Of a stretch of 64,000 bases of DNA, positions 10,501-20,644 are shown one piece after another; within the stretch, counting starts at the first letter, position 1; every line of letters starts with the position of its first letter. Source of the stretch: Eurosta solidaginis (lineage: Eukaryota; Arthropoda; Insecta; Diptera; Tephritidae); contig NC_090319.1 of the NCBI RefSeq assembly GCF_040869045.1, positions 344,824,302 through 344,888,301 of the forward strand, in the 5' to 3' direction. A program made the position numbers and the translations under genes. Below the pieces are notes generated by a model. It saw nothing but the letters and a program-made list of their open reading frames with translations, was not told the origin of the DNA and searched no databases.

Positions 10501-12549
10501 AATGCTCAGTAACACCTTTCGTTTGATACCCATATCGTACAAACATTCTAGAGTCACCCCTGGCCCACCCTAATAGCGATATCTCGAAAAGGCGTCCACC
10601 TATAGACCTAATGCCCACTCCCTATTAAAATGCTCAGTAACACCTTTCGTTTGATACCCATATCGTACAAACATTCTAGAGTCACCCCTGGCCCACCCTA
10701 ATGGCGGTATCTCGAAAAGGCGTCCACCTATAGACCTAATGCCCACTCCCTATTAAAATGCTCAGTAACACCTTTCGTTTGATACCCATATCGTACAAAC
10801 ATTCTAGAGTCACCCCTGGCCCACCCTAATAGCGATATCTCGAAAAGGCGTCCACCTATAGACCTAATGCCCACTCCCTATTAAAATGCTCAGTAACACC
10901 TTTCGTTTGATACCCATATCGTACAAACATTCTAGAGTCACCCCTGGCCCACCCTAATGGCGGTATCTCGAAAAGGCGTCCACCTATAGACCTAATGCCC
11001 ACTCCCTATTAAAATGCTCAGTAACACCTTTCGTTTGATACCCATATCGTACAAACACATTCTAGAGTCACCCCTGCCTACCCTAATGACGATATCTCGA
11101 AAAGGCGTCCACCTATAGACCTCATGCCCACTCCCTCTTAAAATGCTCAGTAACACCTTTCGTTTGATACCCATATCGTACAAACAATCTAGAGTCACCC
11201 CTGGCCCACCCTAATGGCGGTATCTCGAAAAGGCGTCCACCTATAGACCTAATGTCCACTCCCTCTTAAAATGCTCAGTAACACCTTTCGTTTCATACCC
11301 ATATCGTACAAACATTCTAGAGTCACCCCTGGCCCACCTTAATGGCGATATCTCGAAAAGGCGTCCACCTATAGACCTAATGCCCACTCTCTCTTGAAAT
11401 GCTCAGTAACACCTTTCGTTTGATACCCATATCGTACAAACATTCTAGAGCCACCCTTGGTCCACCTTTATGGCGATATCTCGAAAAGGCGACCACCTAT
11501 TGAACTAAGGATTACTCCCTTTTAAAATACTCATTACCACCTTTCATTTGATACCCATATCGTACAAACACATTCTAGAGTCACCTCTAGCCCACCCTAA
11601 TGGCGATATCTCGAAAAGGCGTCCACCTATAGACCTAATGCCCACTCCCTCTTAAAATGCTCAGTAACACCTTTCGTTTGATACCCATATCGTACAAACA
11701 TTCTAGAGCCACCCCTGGCCCACCCTAATGGCGATTTCTCGAAAAGGCGTCCACCTATAGACCTAATGCCCACTCCCTCTTAAAATGCTCAGTAACACCT
11801 TTCGTTTGATACCCATATCGTACAAACACATTCTAGAGTCACCCCTGCCCACCCTAATGACGATTTCTCGAAAAGGCGTCCACCTATAGACCTCATGCCC
11901 ACTCCCTCTTAAAATGCTCAGTAACACCTTTCGTTTGATATGGCGATATCTCGAAACGGCGTCGACCTATGGAACTAAGGATCACTCCTTTTCAAAATAC
12001 TCATTAACAGCTTTCATTCGATACCCATATCGTACAAACATATTCTAGAGTCACCCCTGGTCCACCTTTATGGCGATTTCTCGAAAAGGCGTTCACCTAT
12101 AGAACTAAAGCCCATTCCCTTTTAAAATACTCATTACCACCTTTCATTTGATACCCATATCGTACAAACACATTCTAGAGTCACCCCTAGTCCACCTTAA
12201 TGGCGATATCTCGAAAAGGCGTCCACCGATAGACCTAAGGCCCACTCCCTCTTAAAATGCTCAGTAACACCTTTCATTTGATACCCATATCGTACAAACA
12301 AATTCTAGAGTCAGCCTTGGTCCACCTTTATGGCGATATCCCTAAATGGCGTCCATCAATAGAACTATGGCCTACTCTCTCTTAAAATACTCTTTAATAC
12401 CTTCCATTTGATACACATGTCATACAACCACATTCCAGGGTTACCCTAGGTCCATTTTCCTACATGGTGATTTCCCTTATTTTGTCTCCATAGCTCTCAA
12501 CTGAGTATGTAATGTTCGGTTGCACCCGAACTTAGCCTTCCTTACTTGT
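7551..12549 (+). mobile_element. Helentron/DINE-1-like element, copy 1
   Basis: Starts with TTTTTATACTCAGTTGAGCA and ends with a stem-loop GTTCGGTTGCACCCGAAC (12514-12531) followed by TTAGCCTTCCTTACTTG. Near the start is a (GTCC)n run at 7699-7733. DINE-1/Helentron elements of flies are known for a (GTCY)n microsatellite core, subterminal inverted repeats and a 3' hairpin, and this element fits that plan. A block with ACCACGCCCACTTT and TCGATATCGAAAA occurs twice (7840-7880 and 8590-8630), so the front half is internally duplicated. The back half is a large minisatellite array. There is no Rep/helicase frame, so it is non-autonomous. Copies occur reversed at 50431-53009 and 57619-59154. Confidence 0.75.
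8868..12460. repeat. 128-bp minisatellite array, about 28 units
   Basis: Tandem units of 128-130 bp, each with ATTCTAGAG, TCACCCCTGGCCCACC, TATCTCGAAAAGGCG, CCACCTATAGACC, CTCAGTAACACC and CCATATCGTACAAAC. Unit starts (ATTCTAGAG) fall at 9002, 9130, 9258, 9388, 9516 and on to about 12302, with degenerate units at both ends and one partial deletion near 11940. Variants are ordered, not random (see findings). The same unit is present in about ten copies in the reversed element at 50431-53009. Short minus-strand open frames here merely reflect the repeat. Confidence 0.95.
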
Positions 12550-13132
12550 TTATATTAAGTTTATTTTTTCAATATTTGCTCAAAAATTAATACTTTCTCC
12601 TTTAAAATATTTAATGAAGTATTAAGTAAATATGATCAAAGGAGGTATCGTGTCAAAGTGTTGTGGAATTTACTTAGAAGGACTCATGCATTATAAAACA
12701 ATAATAATGTCTCATAAAAATTTCTTTGGTATAGCCTGTAGTAACTAGTATTCGCAATATATGAACCGCTTTTTGTTGCTTTTGTTATATTCTTAGAGAG
12801 TGTAATAATACTTATAATAAGACTGATATGAGTATACGACAATTGAACAGAAGTAGTATATGCAAATAGTGTTTGTTACACCCGATAGTTTTGGCCTCAA
12901 AACGGGCATATTTCAGAATTCGTTTTAAAAACGTATAACGTCGATAAAATATTGTTGTATACAATGGCATTTAAATTGAATTAAATTTTGATATAAAGAT
13001 TTCACAAAATGAATTCTTGGATGCTGATGCATTTTGCTTTAGATTTTGTTTACTGTACAAATTAAATGTATAATATTTAAAATAAAGCGATTCTCGTATA
13101 AAGCTTATACTCGTTTACTATGTTTTTATTAT
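12550..13132. other. Intergenic stretch downstream of the isomerase gene
   Basis: AT-rich, no coding exon or clear repeat seen. For the minus-strand isomerase gene this is the 3' flank; an AATAAA directly after the stop codon (minus strand, 13126-13131) could serve as its polyadenylation signal. Confidence 0.5.
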
Positions 13133-14027
13133 TCAAGAAAAGCGTAGAATGTTTTTGGTATCCTCGCACTTTTCCAATTGATTCAAATTATCCCACCACT
13201 CTTTCAGCTTATGTTGTAAAATCAATTTAAACCATGGTGTCAATGGAGCATTGAAATTCTTAACAATTTCATCAATTTCACTTCGTTTGACATAGCGCAC
13301 TTCGCTTACTTCATTCTCATTTGGATTAAGATCGACATCGTTTTGTAGGAGTAGTATATAATCGATTTCATGTTCCCCCCATACTCCATCACCCTTATCT
13401 TTGTAATGTATACGAGTTAAATAGTGAAAATTTTCTGGTTGCACTTGTGCTGTTGGTATACCAAGCTCAATATTCAAACGTCGCTGTGCCGCTCTACGTA
13501 CACCAATGGCATTTGCCTCTTCACGTTCTAATTCAATATCATGTAATGGATGACTGCAGCAAGCATTCGTATAGGTGTCGGGAAATGTGATCTAACATGC
13601 AAAGATAGGCACATACATATTTACATTTATATACATGCAGGTAGGAATCTGGTAAAATTAGAAACTACATTTAAATAGCAAAACATACCTTATGTAGCGA
13701 ACGCTTTTGCACCAGCATCTCTCCCTTGGAATTGAACAGGAATACGCTAAAGGCACGATGTAATTTCACTTCACCCGTCACCTGATTGACACGGTGGCAA
13801 TCTTCTTTACTGCTGAAGCCAATGGCCTTATCATTCACATCTACTAATATGCAGTTCTCCTTTAATGCCATTGCTTGTTGGGCGTCGTGTACCCCAGTCA
13901 TGGTGCTTGATTGTGGTGTTGCCGCTGCTGCTGTTGCCAGGGAACTAGTGAAGTTTCTTCTTTGGATGCAGAATGCCTGCAATCGTATACCGTTTAATAT
14001 TGAAAGTACTTTCATATTGGCTATCAA
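13133..14027 (-). CDS. Idi: Isopentenyl-diphosphate delta-isomerase
   Basis: Exons 14027-13689 and 13591-13133 (minus strand) are separated by a 97-bp GT-AG intron in phase 0 and give 265 residues ending in TGA. The enzyme interconverts isopentenyl and dimethylallyl diphosphate, feeding the mevalonate/isoprenoid route. Family marks in order: KLHRAFSVFLFN, LVQKRSLHK, then TFPDTYTNACCSHPL (the CCSHP cysteine is the catalytic position), GVRRAAQRRL, WGEHEIDYILLL (with the acid-base Glu), NENEVSEVRYV and TPWFKLI. This is the Nudix-fold type I enzyme. The first about 40 residues are basic and Ser/Ala rich (RRNFTSSLATAAAA), so mitochondrial or peroxisomal targeting is likely. A second ATG at 14015 would give 261 residues; I cannot decide between them. 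No disabling change is seen. Confidence 0.95.
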
Positions 14028-14279
14028 AAGAGGCTCGTTGTCAATTTAATCTCATACTGTAAAATCTGTTGTATTTATAAACAAATATCACAAACTGGGT
14101 TGTATTTTAAAGTGGAGAATTTTACAAGGTTGTCAAATGTTTGTTCAATGAACATCTGTACGCTGTAAACTTAATGCGATTACGTGATGCGATTACGTAA
14201 ATGCGTTTATCGTAACTGGACAAACATACTTATTACGGATTTTTAAAGTGGTTTTTCATAGCGAAAACTTCTCAGTGAT

Positions 14280-14679
14280 AAAAAAGTGTCAAAAGGGGTG
14301 ATTTGGAATCAGAACTACAATTCCGAAAACGGAAATCAAGAGATATTTGTCAAAGAAGTTGAAAATTGGCATGTGGTCATTTTAATTTGTTACACACAGA
14401 AAAAAATTGTGCAGGAAAATAATTTGCGCGTATATAAAATTGATCTCAGACCAGTGTTGAACCCACCAAGAAAGGTGTTTTTTGCAAAAATACTATGTAT
14501 TCCATCCCCCGTTTGGAGTTACACGTTGTCACTTTTCGGTTTTTTGGGAATAACTTTTGCCATAAATTAATTTTTTTAATTCCCGTTTTCGGGTTCGTGG
14601 ATCAAGGACGCGTCTTTTAACATCTTTCCCGACATTTTTGGACGATAATTGGCACTTGTGAGCTAAAGTAAGAATTACC
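14280..14679. mobile_element. MITE-like repeat, related to 40489-40998
   Basis: Shares in order GAACTACAATTCCG, GGCATGTGGTCATTTT, CCAGTGTTGAACCCACC, TTTTCGGTTTTTTGGGAATA and the end GTGAGCTAAAGTAAGAATTACC with the element in the AP-2 sigma intron. The left end is diverged or truncated. A 94-codon frame across it is not a gene. It lies about 250 bp upstream of the isomerase start. Confidence 0.6.
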
Positions 14680-14859
14680 GGGAAATGAATAGTATTTTTT
14701 AAATTTTTTCAATATGTCTTGTGTTCATTAAATTTGGAGACCGCGTTTTACTAAAGCGAAATTTATCTGTTCTGCGGAATTACTTGATATTATTCATTGT
14801 ATATTTACCTGTAACGTAATGTCGCCTGAAGTACTATTCACTACGTTAGCAATCTTGAT

Positions 14860-15770
14860 ATTACCTGACCTTTTAACAGTTTATACGTGCTGACCATAGT
14901 GTACAAGTACAAGTGTGTTGACTTCTTTCTGACAGGCACTCGCTTAATGCGGCAGTTACCCACCGACGTGTGCCGTACGTAAGGACGTTTGTCGTACGAA
15001 GCACGTTTGACCGAACTCTCAAGCCCGTAGGAATCAATGTGTGCGTCTGTGTACATGTACATAACATATTTGTGTGTGTATTGCATGGCGCAACGATACA
15101 AGGTGGCAGCATGGGACAACTGATTTTAAGCTTTTTTTATTTGATTTGATACATCAACTTTCGGCGTACTACGATTTTGACATTTGTCCATCGAATTTAC
15201 AAAAACAAAATACACGAAACGTTTATATATGTTTGTAGGTATGTCACCATGCTGCCACCTTGTATCGTTCCGCTATGGTGTATTGTATACAGATAAGCAC
15301 TGTTGCCATTGGCCATTTTGCATGTATGCTTATGGAAACATCAACTTTTTCCAATTTAGTTTTTGATATTGTAAAAGGCCGGAATACATATTAAATAAGT
15401 ATAAATAGATAAAATATTTATAATCAGCACTTTTACATAATTATTTCGAATTATTTTCACAATTTTTCAAACTTTAATTAGGCGTTTTTGCATAAAATTG
15501 CAAACGGTCAAAAATTAGCGTACAAAAGTTTACTAGGCAACTCTGTCTAGTGAGAGAGCGATCAGCTGACACGTTCTTACGGAAAAAATCAAAATTGTTT
15601 TGATTTCTACGTTCCGGGCTACGTACGTACGGGCGTTGCACGTCGGTGAGTTTTCGTTTACATTGCACACTCATAAGATAGGTCGTGTCAGCTGACACGT
15701 TTTTGGTACGTACGCTCGTGAGTAACTGCCGCATAAGTGGGCATAACGGGAAAATCTGGGTTGCCATTGT
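14860..15770. repeat. Cluster of inverted repeats
   Basis: CATGCTGCCACCTTGTATCG at 15249-15268 is the reverse complement of sequence at about 15092-15112. The stretches around 14950 (ATGCGGCAGTTACC) and 15715-15735 (GAGTAACTGCCGCAT) are also inverted copies, and TCAGCTGACACG occurs at 15563 and 15687. It is probably remains of palindromic MITEs; ends are not clear. No coding exon is seen. Confidence 0.4.
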
Positions 15771-15798
15771 TGTTTCGGTTGAAAAAGGTCAATTAGGG

Positions 15799-16068
15799 TC
15801 ATGGTTCAACTATATACAGGTTGGCTCATCTGTAAAGCAACAAAATATGTCTGTTCAAATTGTCAAAATCTGTGTATTGGGGTTGGTGCGAATGGTATGG
15901 AATGGAAACATAAAACTTAGCAGTTTTTGTATGTGTAAGTAAAATGTTGCCAATGTGTTGGTTTCATTTTGAGTTTGCCATCTCCTTTTGACAATCCCTT
16001 CGACCATGCAATGACATAAATAAAATCAGCTGATGAGATGAGCCAACCTGTACATAATTGAACCATGA
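15799..16068. mobile_element. 270-bp MITE with target duplication
   Basis: Terminal inverted repeats of about 33 bp: TCATGGTTCAACTATATACA continuing into GGTTGGCTCATCT at the left, with the matching inverted form ending in TTGAACCATGA at 16068. Both sides carry TTAGGG (15793-15798 and 16069-16074). No coding capacity. Superfamily unknown. Confidence 0.8.
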
Positions 16069-16319
16069 TTAGGGTTCTGTGCAGAGACGTAAAAGATTGA
16101 AACAGGGTTTATGTAGTCACAAAAGTGTTGCTCCTGTTCCACAGCATTTTAATTTTATAGCATGGCGAAAAGTGTTCAGTTCAGAGTTATTGATTTTCAT
16201 TAAAAGTTAAATTTATTACGGAGGGTTACTCCTTTAATTGTAAAAAAGCAGAGAAAACGTAGAGTTTTTCAAATTATTGTGAAAAACTTTTTAATTTGAA
16301 TTTCTGTACCCAAGTTCAC

Positions 16320-16962
16320 TATGAAAACTAAAAAATGTACACTTATTGAAAATTCATTTGCACACACAATTTACACTTTGAATTTAATTGTGTTTTTATG
16401 GACAAAATTTTGAAACTAAAAACAAAATTTTTATTTGTCAGAAAAAATAAAGAAAAAACTGCCTAATGTCAAAAGATCCTATCGAAATACAAACTGGCTT
16501 GTTTGTTTTTATGAACTACGTTGAATTTTTCTTGTATTTCGTTAGTTTTTTCAAATATAGTTCACATATTTTCACCAGTATTGAAATCTTATTGGTTCCC
16601 TCGACGAAAAATATAAGAGAAAATACAAGAAAAATACATAGAAAATAAAGTAGCGTCATATAGGAGTTTGATTTGTTTGCAATTACAGCACCATTATATT
16701 TGCAGAAGGCTTTCACAGCTACTACAGCGTGCCTACGCTAAACTATATTTCAAAAAATAACGAAATACAAGAAAAATACAACCTTTCATTAAAAACAAGC
16801 GAGCCAGTTTGTTTTTCGATAGGTTTTTTGACATTCGGCCGTTTTTTCTTTATTTTTTTCAGACAAATGAAAGTTGTTTTTTTTTAGTTTGAAAATTTGG
16901 TGCATAAAACCACAATTAGAGTCAAGTTTCTTGTGAAAAAAGTGAACCATTAGAGAAAGAAA
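16320..16962. repeat. Inverted pair of a dispersed AT-rich repeat
   Basis: A plus-strand copy at about 16375-16640 (AAACTAAAAACAAAATTTTT, AATAAAGAAAAAACTGCC, CCTATCGAAATACAAACTGG) faces a reversed copy at about 16735-16962. A third copy lies at 31785-32085. The outer edge of the reversed copy reads GGTTCACTTTTTTCACAAGA on the minus strand, matching the third copy's start. Non-coding, MITE-like. Confidence 0.65.
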
Positions 16963-17404
16963 TAATTTGCGCGTGTTATTTGCATTGTTTTATTGTTAAA
17001 AATGTTAATGTAAAAATAAAATGTAAAACATAAACAAAAACATGACAAACTCGCTAATTATGGGGGAATAGTGGCCACGCTTTTTCATGATAGAAATTTT
17101 TTTTGTGTTTTGAAGTTCCGATAAAGTTTCGTTAGTTTTTTTAGCTTGAAATCCAAGCAAAAATAAAGTAGTGTTATATATGCTTTTGAAGTGACCAAAG
17201 CGTTTTATATAATTTTGCCCTTATGCATTTGTGTAAACAGCCTTAGAAGTAAAATTTTTCCATGTAACACGTGTGGCGCTTTATATTTTGACTCTAATTT
17301 AAATAAATTTAGCTTTCCGTATGTTTCCGCATTGTTGCAGGCTACAAATGTAGTATTCTTCTTTCCGCGGAAATATATGCAACTATTACATCTATAAATA
17401 GTAC

Positions 17405-20078
17405 TGTTATGGATACGCATTTACAAGGGAGCAGTAAGGAAGGCGGTCGGCATGATGTGTTGGTGCACAGTGGCTAGTCATTGTCGGCTGGGGCGGGTCC
17501 TTGCCAACCTTACTGTTCCTGCGCCATAAGCAGAAAAAAGTTCCTATCATGCCTATCAAACTAGCAGCTGTCAAAATCAAAATAAACTGACAGAAGCGCA
17601 GAGACCGACTCAAAACGCTTATAAATTCAAATCAAAACGACATCCGGTCGAACCGGATGCCACGGACAACCCGTTAACATTCCAAAATTTAAAAATTCAA
17701 AAATTCAAAAAAAATTACCGCAAAAAAATTTACCGAACCGGACATGGCCGGTTACCAACGCTGAAAATCGAAAATAAAAAAAAAGCTGAAAATTAAAATA
17801 CAACAAAAGGGCCGAATATAACTTGGGGGCGCCGCGGGTGTTGTTGCGACGCCCGGTGCATTTATCCCACCCTCAAATAACCATGGCCACCGACGCACCT
17901 AATCTTTCGGTGGCCCCTTACCTGTATACCTTAGGTGCCCTCTAAAAGAAAGGAGACCTCAGCATTCCCATTTACAATTTAGATTTATTGACAGTTCATA
18001 CTAATTAATAACTTATGCATTAAATTTTTAGGATTCTATCGAGAATTTCTAAGTTTCACATGTGATGCTAGAGTTTACGTTTATTCCGAATTACATTTAC
18101 ATCGCATACAATTATTCGGATTCAACTCCTTATATGTCTTACAGCCTAGTGGTTTCGTATATAGTGTAGAAAATGTTTTGAATGTACTAAATATCTTTTG
18201 GTTTTTAATTACTAGTGCAATTACATTAAATTCATTTTTATGTATTTCATTTAGTTTGGGGAATTCTTCCTCTTCTTCCTTTTTTTTTTTTTGTGCAAGG
18301 GTTCATTCGCGACGTTATTTGAAAATACAAAAAAAACGTCTGAAACGAGTTTATTGTTCCGGGTTCAAAAGGACATCGCTCCCCAACCCCTGTTGCATCT
18401 AGGTTATAATTCTCGCAGAAAGGCCTATGTCGCTAATGTGTAATGCATTACCCATTTACATGGCTTTCGCAGGTAAGTATAAAAAAAATTTATGGTTCCG
18501 AGTGACACATTCAAATATGTAAGGTATTATATATATACTAGTGACACTATTCTGTAACTCGACTGGAATAAAATTATCTGCAGAACTCACACTTTCATAA
18601 TTTTGGTTTTCTATTTCTTGACTGTATTGACCTTTCACAAGCTTTACAGAACAATGGTTCTTATTCGCAAGATTGCAGAACGGGTTTTACATTGCACTTA
18701 TCCGACGGGTCAACAGAGTTAAGAGCACCAAAGTGTCCGAATGCATATACCGTACGTTCGAATCGAGTTACAGAAAGGGGTCTTTAGGTTCATTAAGCGT
18801 GCTTGGAATGAATTACAAAAATTTGAAACGATAATCTGTAAGTGACGAATTTTATCACTTCACATAGATACATAATACAATTTCACCGAGTTGGAACGGA
18901 CTCACCCAGTTTCAAACGTTGTTGTTGTAGTTGGTGTTGGTACTGTTGTTGTTGCTGTTGCTGCTGCTGAACCTGCTGCTGCTAAGTGTGCGTATGTTGC
19001 TCAGATGTTGCTGGCTGGCGTTGATGAGGTGTGATTATCGTGCCATTAGGTAGAATGTTATAGGGCAATGCTTGACCATTGGACACCACCCAATATTTGC
19101 TCAGCTCGTTTAGATGATGGTTTTGCGTTTGTTGTTGCAATTGTAATTGTTGCAATTGTTGTGTATCATTAATATGTTGCTGTGGTGAATGGCGCTGTGT
19201 TTGTTGATATGTCACTCTAGGAGTGGTACGTCTGGCGTCTTGGCATATGACGGTGCCGGGGTCACTGGATATGGTTGGTGCTATTGCAGTTGGTGTGGAT
19301 GGAAATGACACCGCTAAGCCAACACCACTATTGCTAAGTTGAGGAACCGTGTATATTACGTGGCAATCGTTGGGAATATTCCAACATTCCCGCGCTCCTC
19401 GCATACGCGGAGAAGGCAACGCCGATGCCTTCCAATTACTATTTATTAGTATTCACGATGTTCGGGAATTTAGCACGTCCTGAGAGTAGGTTAAAACGGT
19501 CTCAACGTGGCCACCGGCTAGCTTACTTCGTTTTTAATTGAATTCACTCATTTCGGAGACAATTTTCGGGTTAAAACGTTAAAATGTAAACTTCCCGTAT
19601 GTAGCTCCTTAGCCTTTCAAAATTTGGCTATGTATATAAGCACGGCTTTGAGGAATTCCGAAAATACGATGAACATATGTAGAGGAGTGTTTTACGATTG
19701 CTATAAACCGCCCAAATTTTGATGGTGAACTATCTGTATTTGAGAACGCGCTCGTCAGTTCCACCAACTATATGTGGATGCACTTAAGTATCCTGTAATT
19801 TTTCACTTGACCACTTTTTGGTCACGAGGGTTGTGTGCTCTACCGCTTCAGACCGCCAGCAAAAGGGAAAAAAAGTTTTTTCTTCCTCGGAAACTCGTGG
19901 TGGTTTTTTTTCTTCCTTTTTTTTTCTTTTTTTTCCCGTCTTCTAGTGATGGCCGGTCTGTCTGTTCCCTTCTTTTTCGATATTTTTCATCGCAACCCTT
20001 TCCACATCGCTAGGTGTGTTCCCGTGAACACGCTCCCAAGTGGGTCGTAGCCGTAGACCGTAGCAGCAGACCGTAACA
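17405..20078 (-). repeat. 3' LTR of the gypsy element
   Basis: 2,674 bp, TGTTATGG to CCGTAACA in plus reading. By eye it is identical to 26613-29286, with constant offset 9,208. It contains a glutamine-rich open frame at 18982-19419 and a poly-Gln stretch at about 18905-18980. Confidence 0.95.
18982..19419 (-). CDS. Gln-rich open frame inside the LTR (uncharacterised)
   Basis: 145 codons in element sense, at LTR positions about 660-1097 (identical second copy at 28190-28627). The product has a neutral N-terminal half, a Gln-rich block (TQQLQQLQLQQQTQ) and a conserved-looking tail, KYWVVSNGQALPYNILPNG. The TAG stop is followed in the same frame by a further Gln-rich stretch to about 18916, which ends at CTGG/GTGAGT, a perfect splice donor. 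It looks like a captured host coding exon, or an LTR-encoded leader exon, rather than a retroviral protein. Family not recognised. Confidence 0.4.
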   Translation of the reverse strand: MPSPRMRGARECWNIPNDCHVIYTVPQLSNSGVGLAVSFPSTPTAIAPTISSDPGTVICQDARRTTPRVTYQQTQRHSPQQHINDTQQLQQLQLQQQTQNHHLNELSKYWVVSNGQALPYNILPNGTIITPHQRQPATSEQHTHT

Positions 20079-20644
20079 AACCTGCTTCGCTTTGAAGACC
20101 TGACGATGAAGCGAACAGGGAACCGGATCATCTGTGGGAAGCCATTGCCAGGGATCTCCGACGACAAGCAACGTGGGGCACGACTCACCCCTGAGATAAG
20201 AGTCTCAAAGTCCTACTACGGAGCTAGCCGGGCAACATAGGTCTGTCAAAAAAAAATTAGGTCAAGTTGGGAATAATTTCTGTTTCCTAGTTATAAGGGC
20301 TTTGCGGCAGTTAGACATTTGTTATGGAGAACTCGTCAAAACTCCGAAAGGTTTTAGTGGTTATCGCCCCCACAAAAGGCAAGACAAAAAAAATTTTCGT
20401 AGACATTTTGGTAAAGGAGAACTCGTCCAAACTCCGAAAGGCTAGTCCGACCTAAGCGTGGACTGCCAGGGTGTTCACGGTCCTCGGTGAGTACGCGTGT
20501 GAACAACCTATGAGGTCAGTGCTCGGGGAGAATACTGGGCGAGATGTCCCCGACCGCCAAAACGCCCAGACAAAAAAAAAGGTCCAATTGGTGGGTGTAT
20601 AAAAAAAATCAAATTGTAAATTGGCAAAAGAAACGTTTTCTAGT
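20079..20644 (-). other. Region between pol and the 3' LTR
   Basis: 566 bp without a gene. It contains a direct repeat of GGAGAACTCGTC plus ACTCCGAAAGG (about 20323 and 20417). A polypurine tract next to the LTR at 20079 is only weakly recognisable (AAAGCGAAGCAGG on the minus strand). Confidence 0.5.

Noticed and set aside
8868..12460. Repeat-spacer look of a CRISPR array, and two near-identical 68-codon minus-strand frames
   Set aside because: Units are 128 bp with no variable spacers, in a fly genome; the frames are just the minisatellite read on the other strand.
14286..14570. 94-codon open frame
   Set aside because: It lies across a MITE-like repeat shared with the AP-2 sigma intron and shows no protein family traits.
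17407..17613. 68-codon frame with a hydrophobic stretch at the LTR edge (also 26615-26821)
   Set aside because: It ends exactly at the LTR end and has no supporting features; a membrane protein role would be speculation.
19774..20050. Phe-rich open frames in the LTR
   Set aside because: They come from T-rich low-complexity sequence and are antisense to the element.
20079..20644. Possible env-like third gene of the gypsy element
   Set aside because: Only 566 bp with stops in all frames and no signal peptide or membrane segment.
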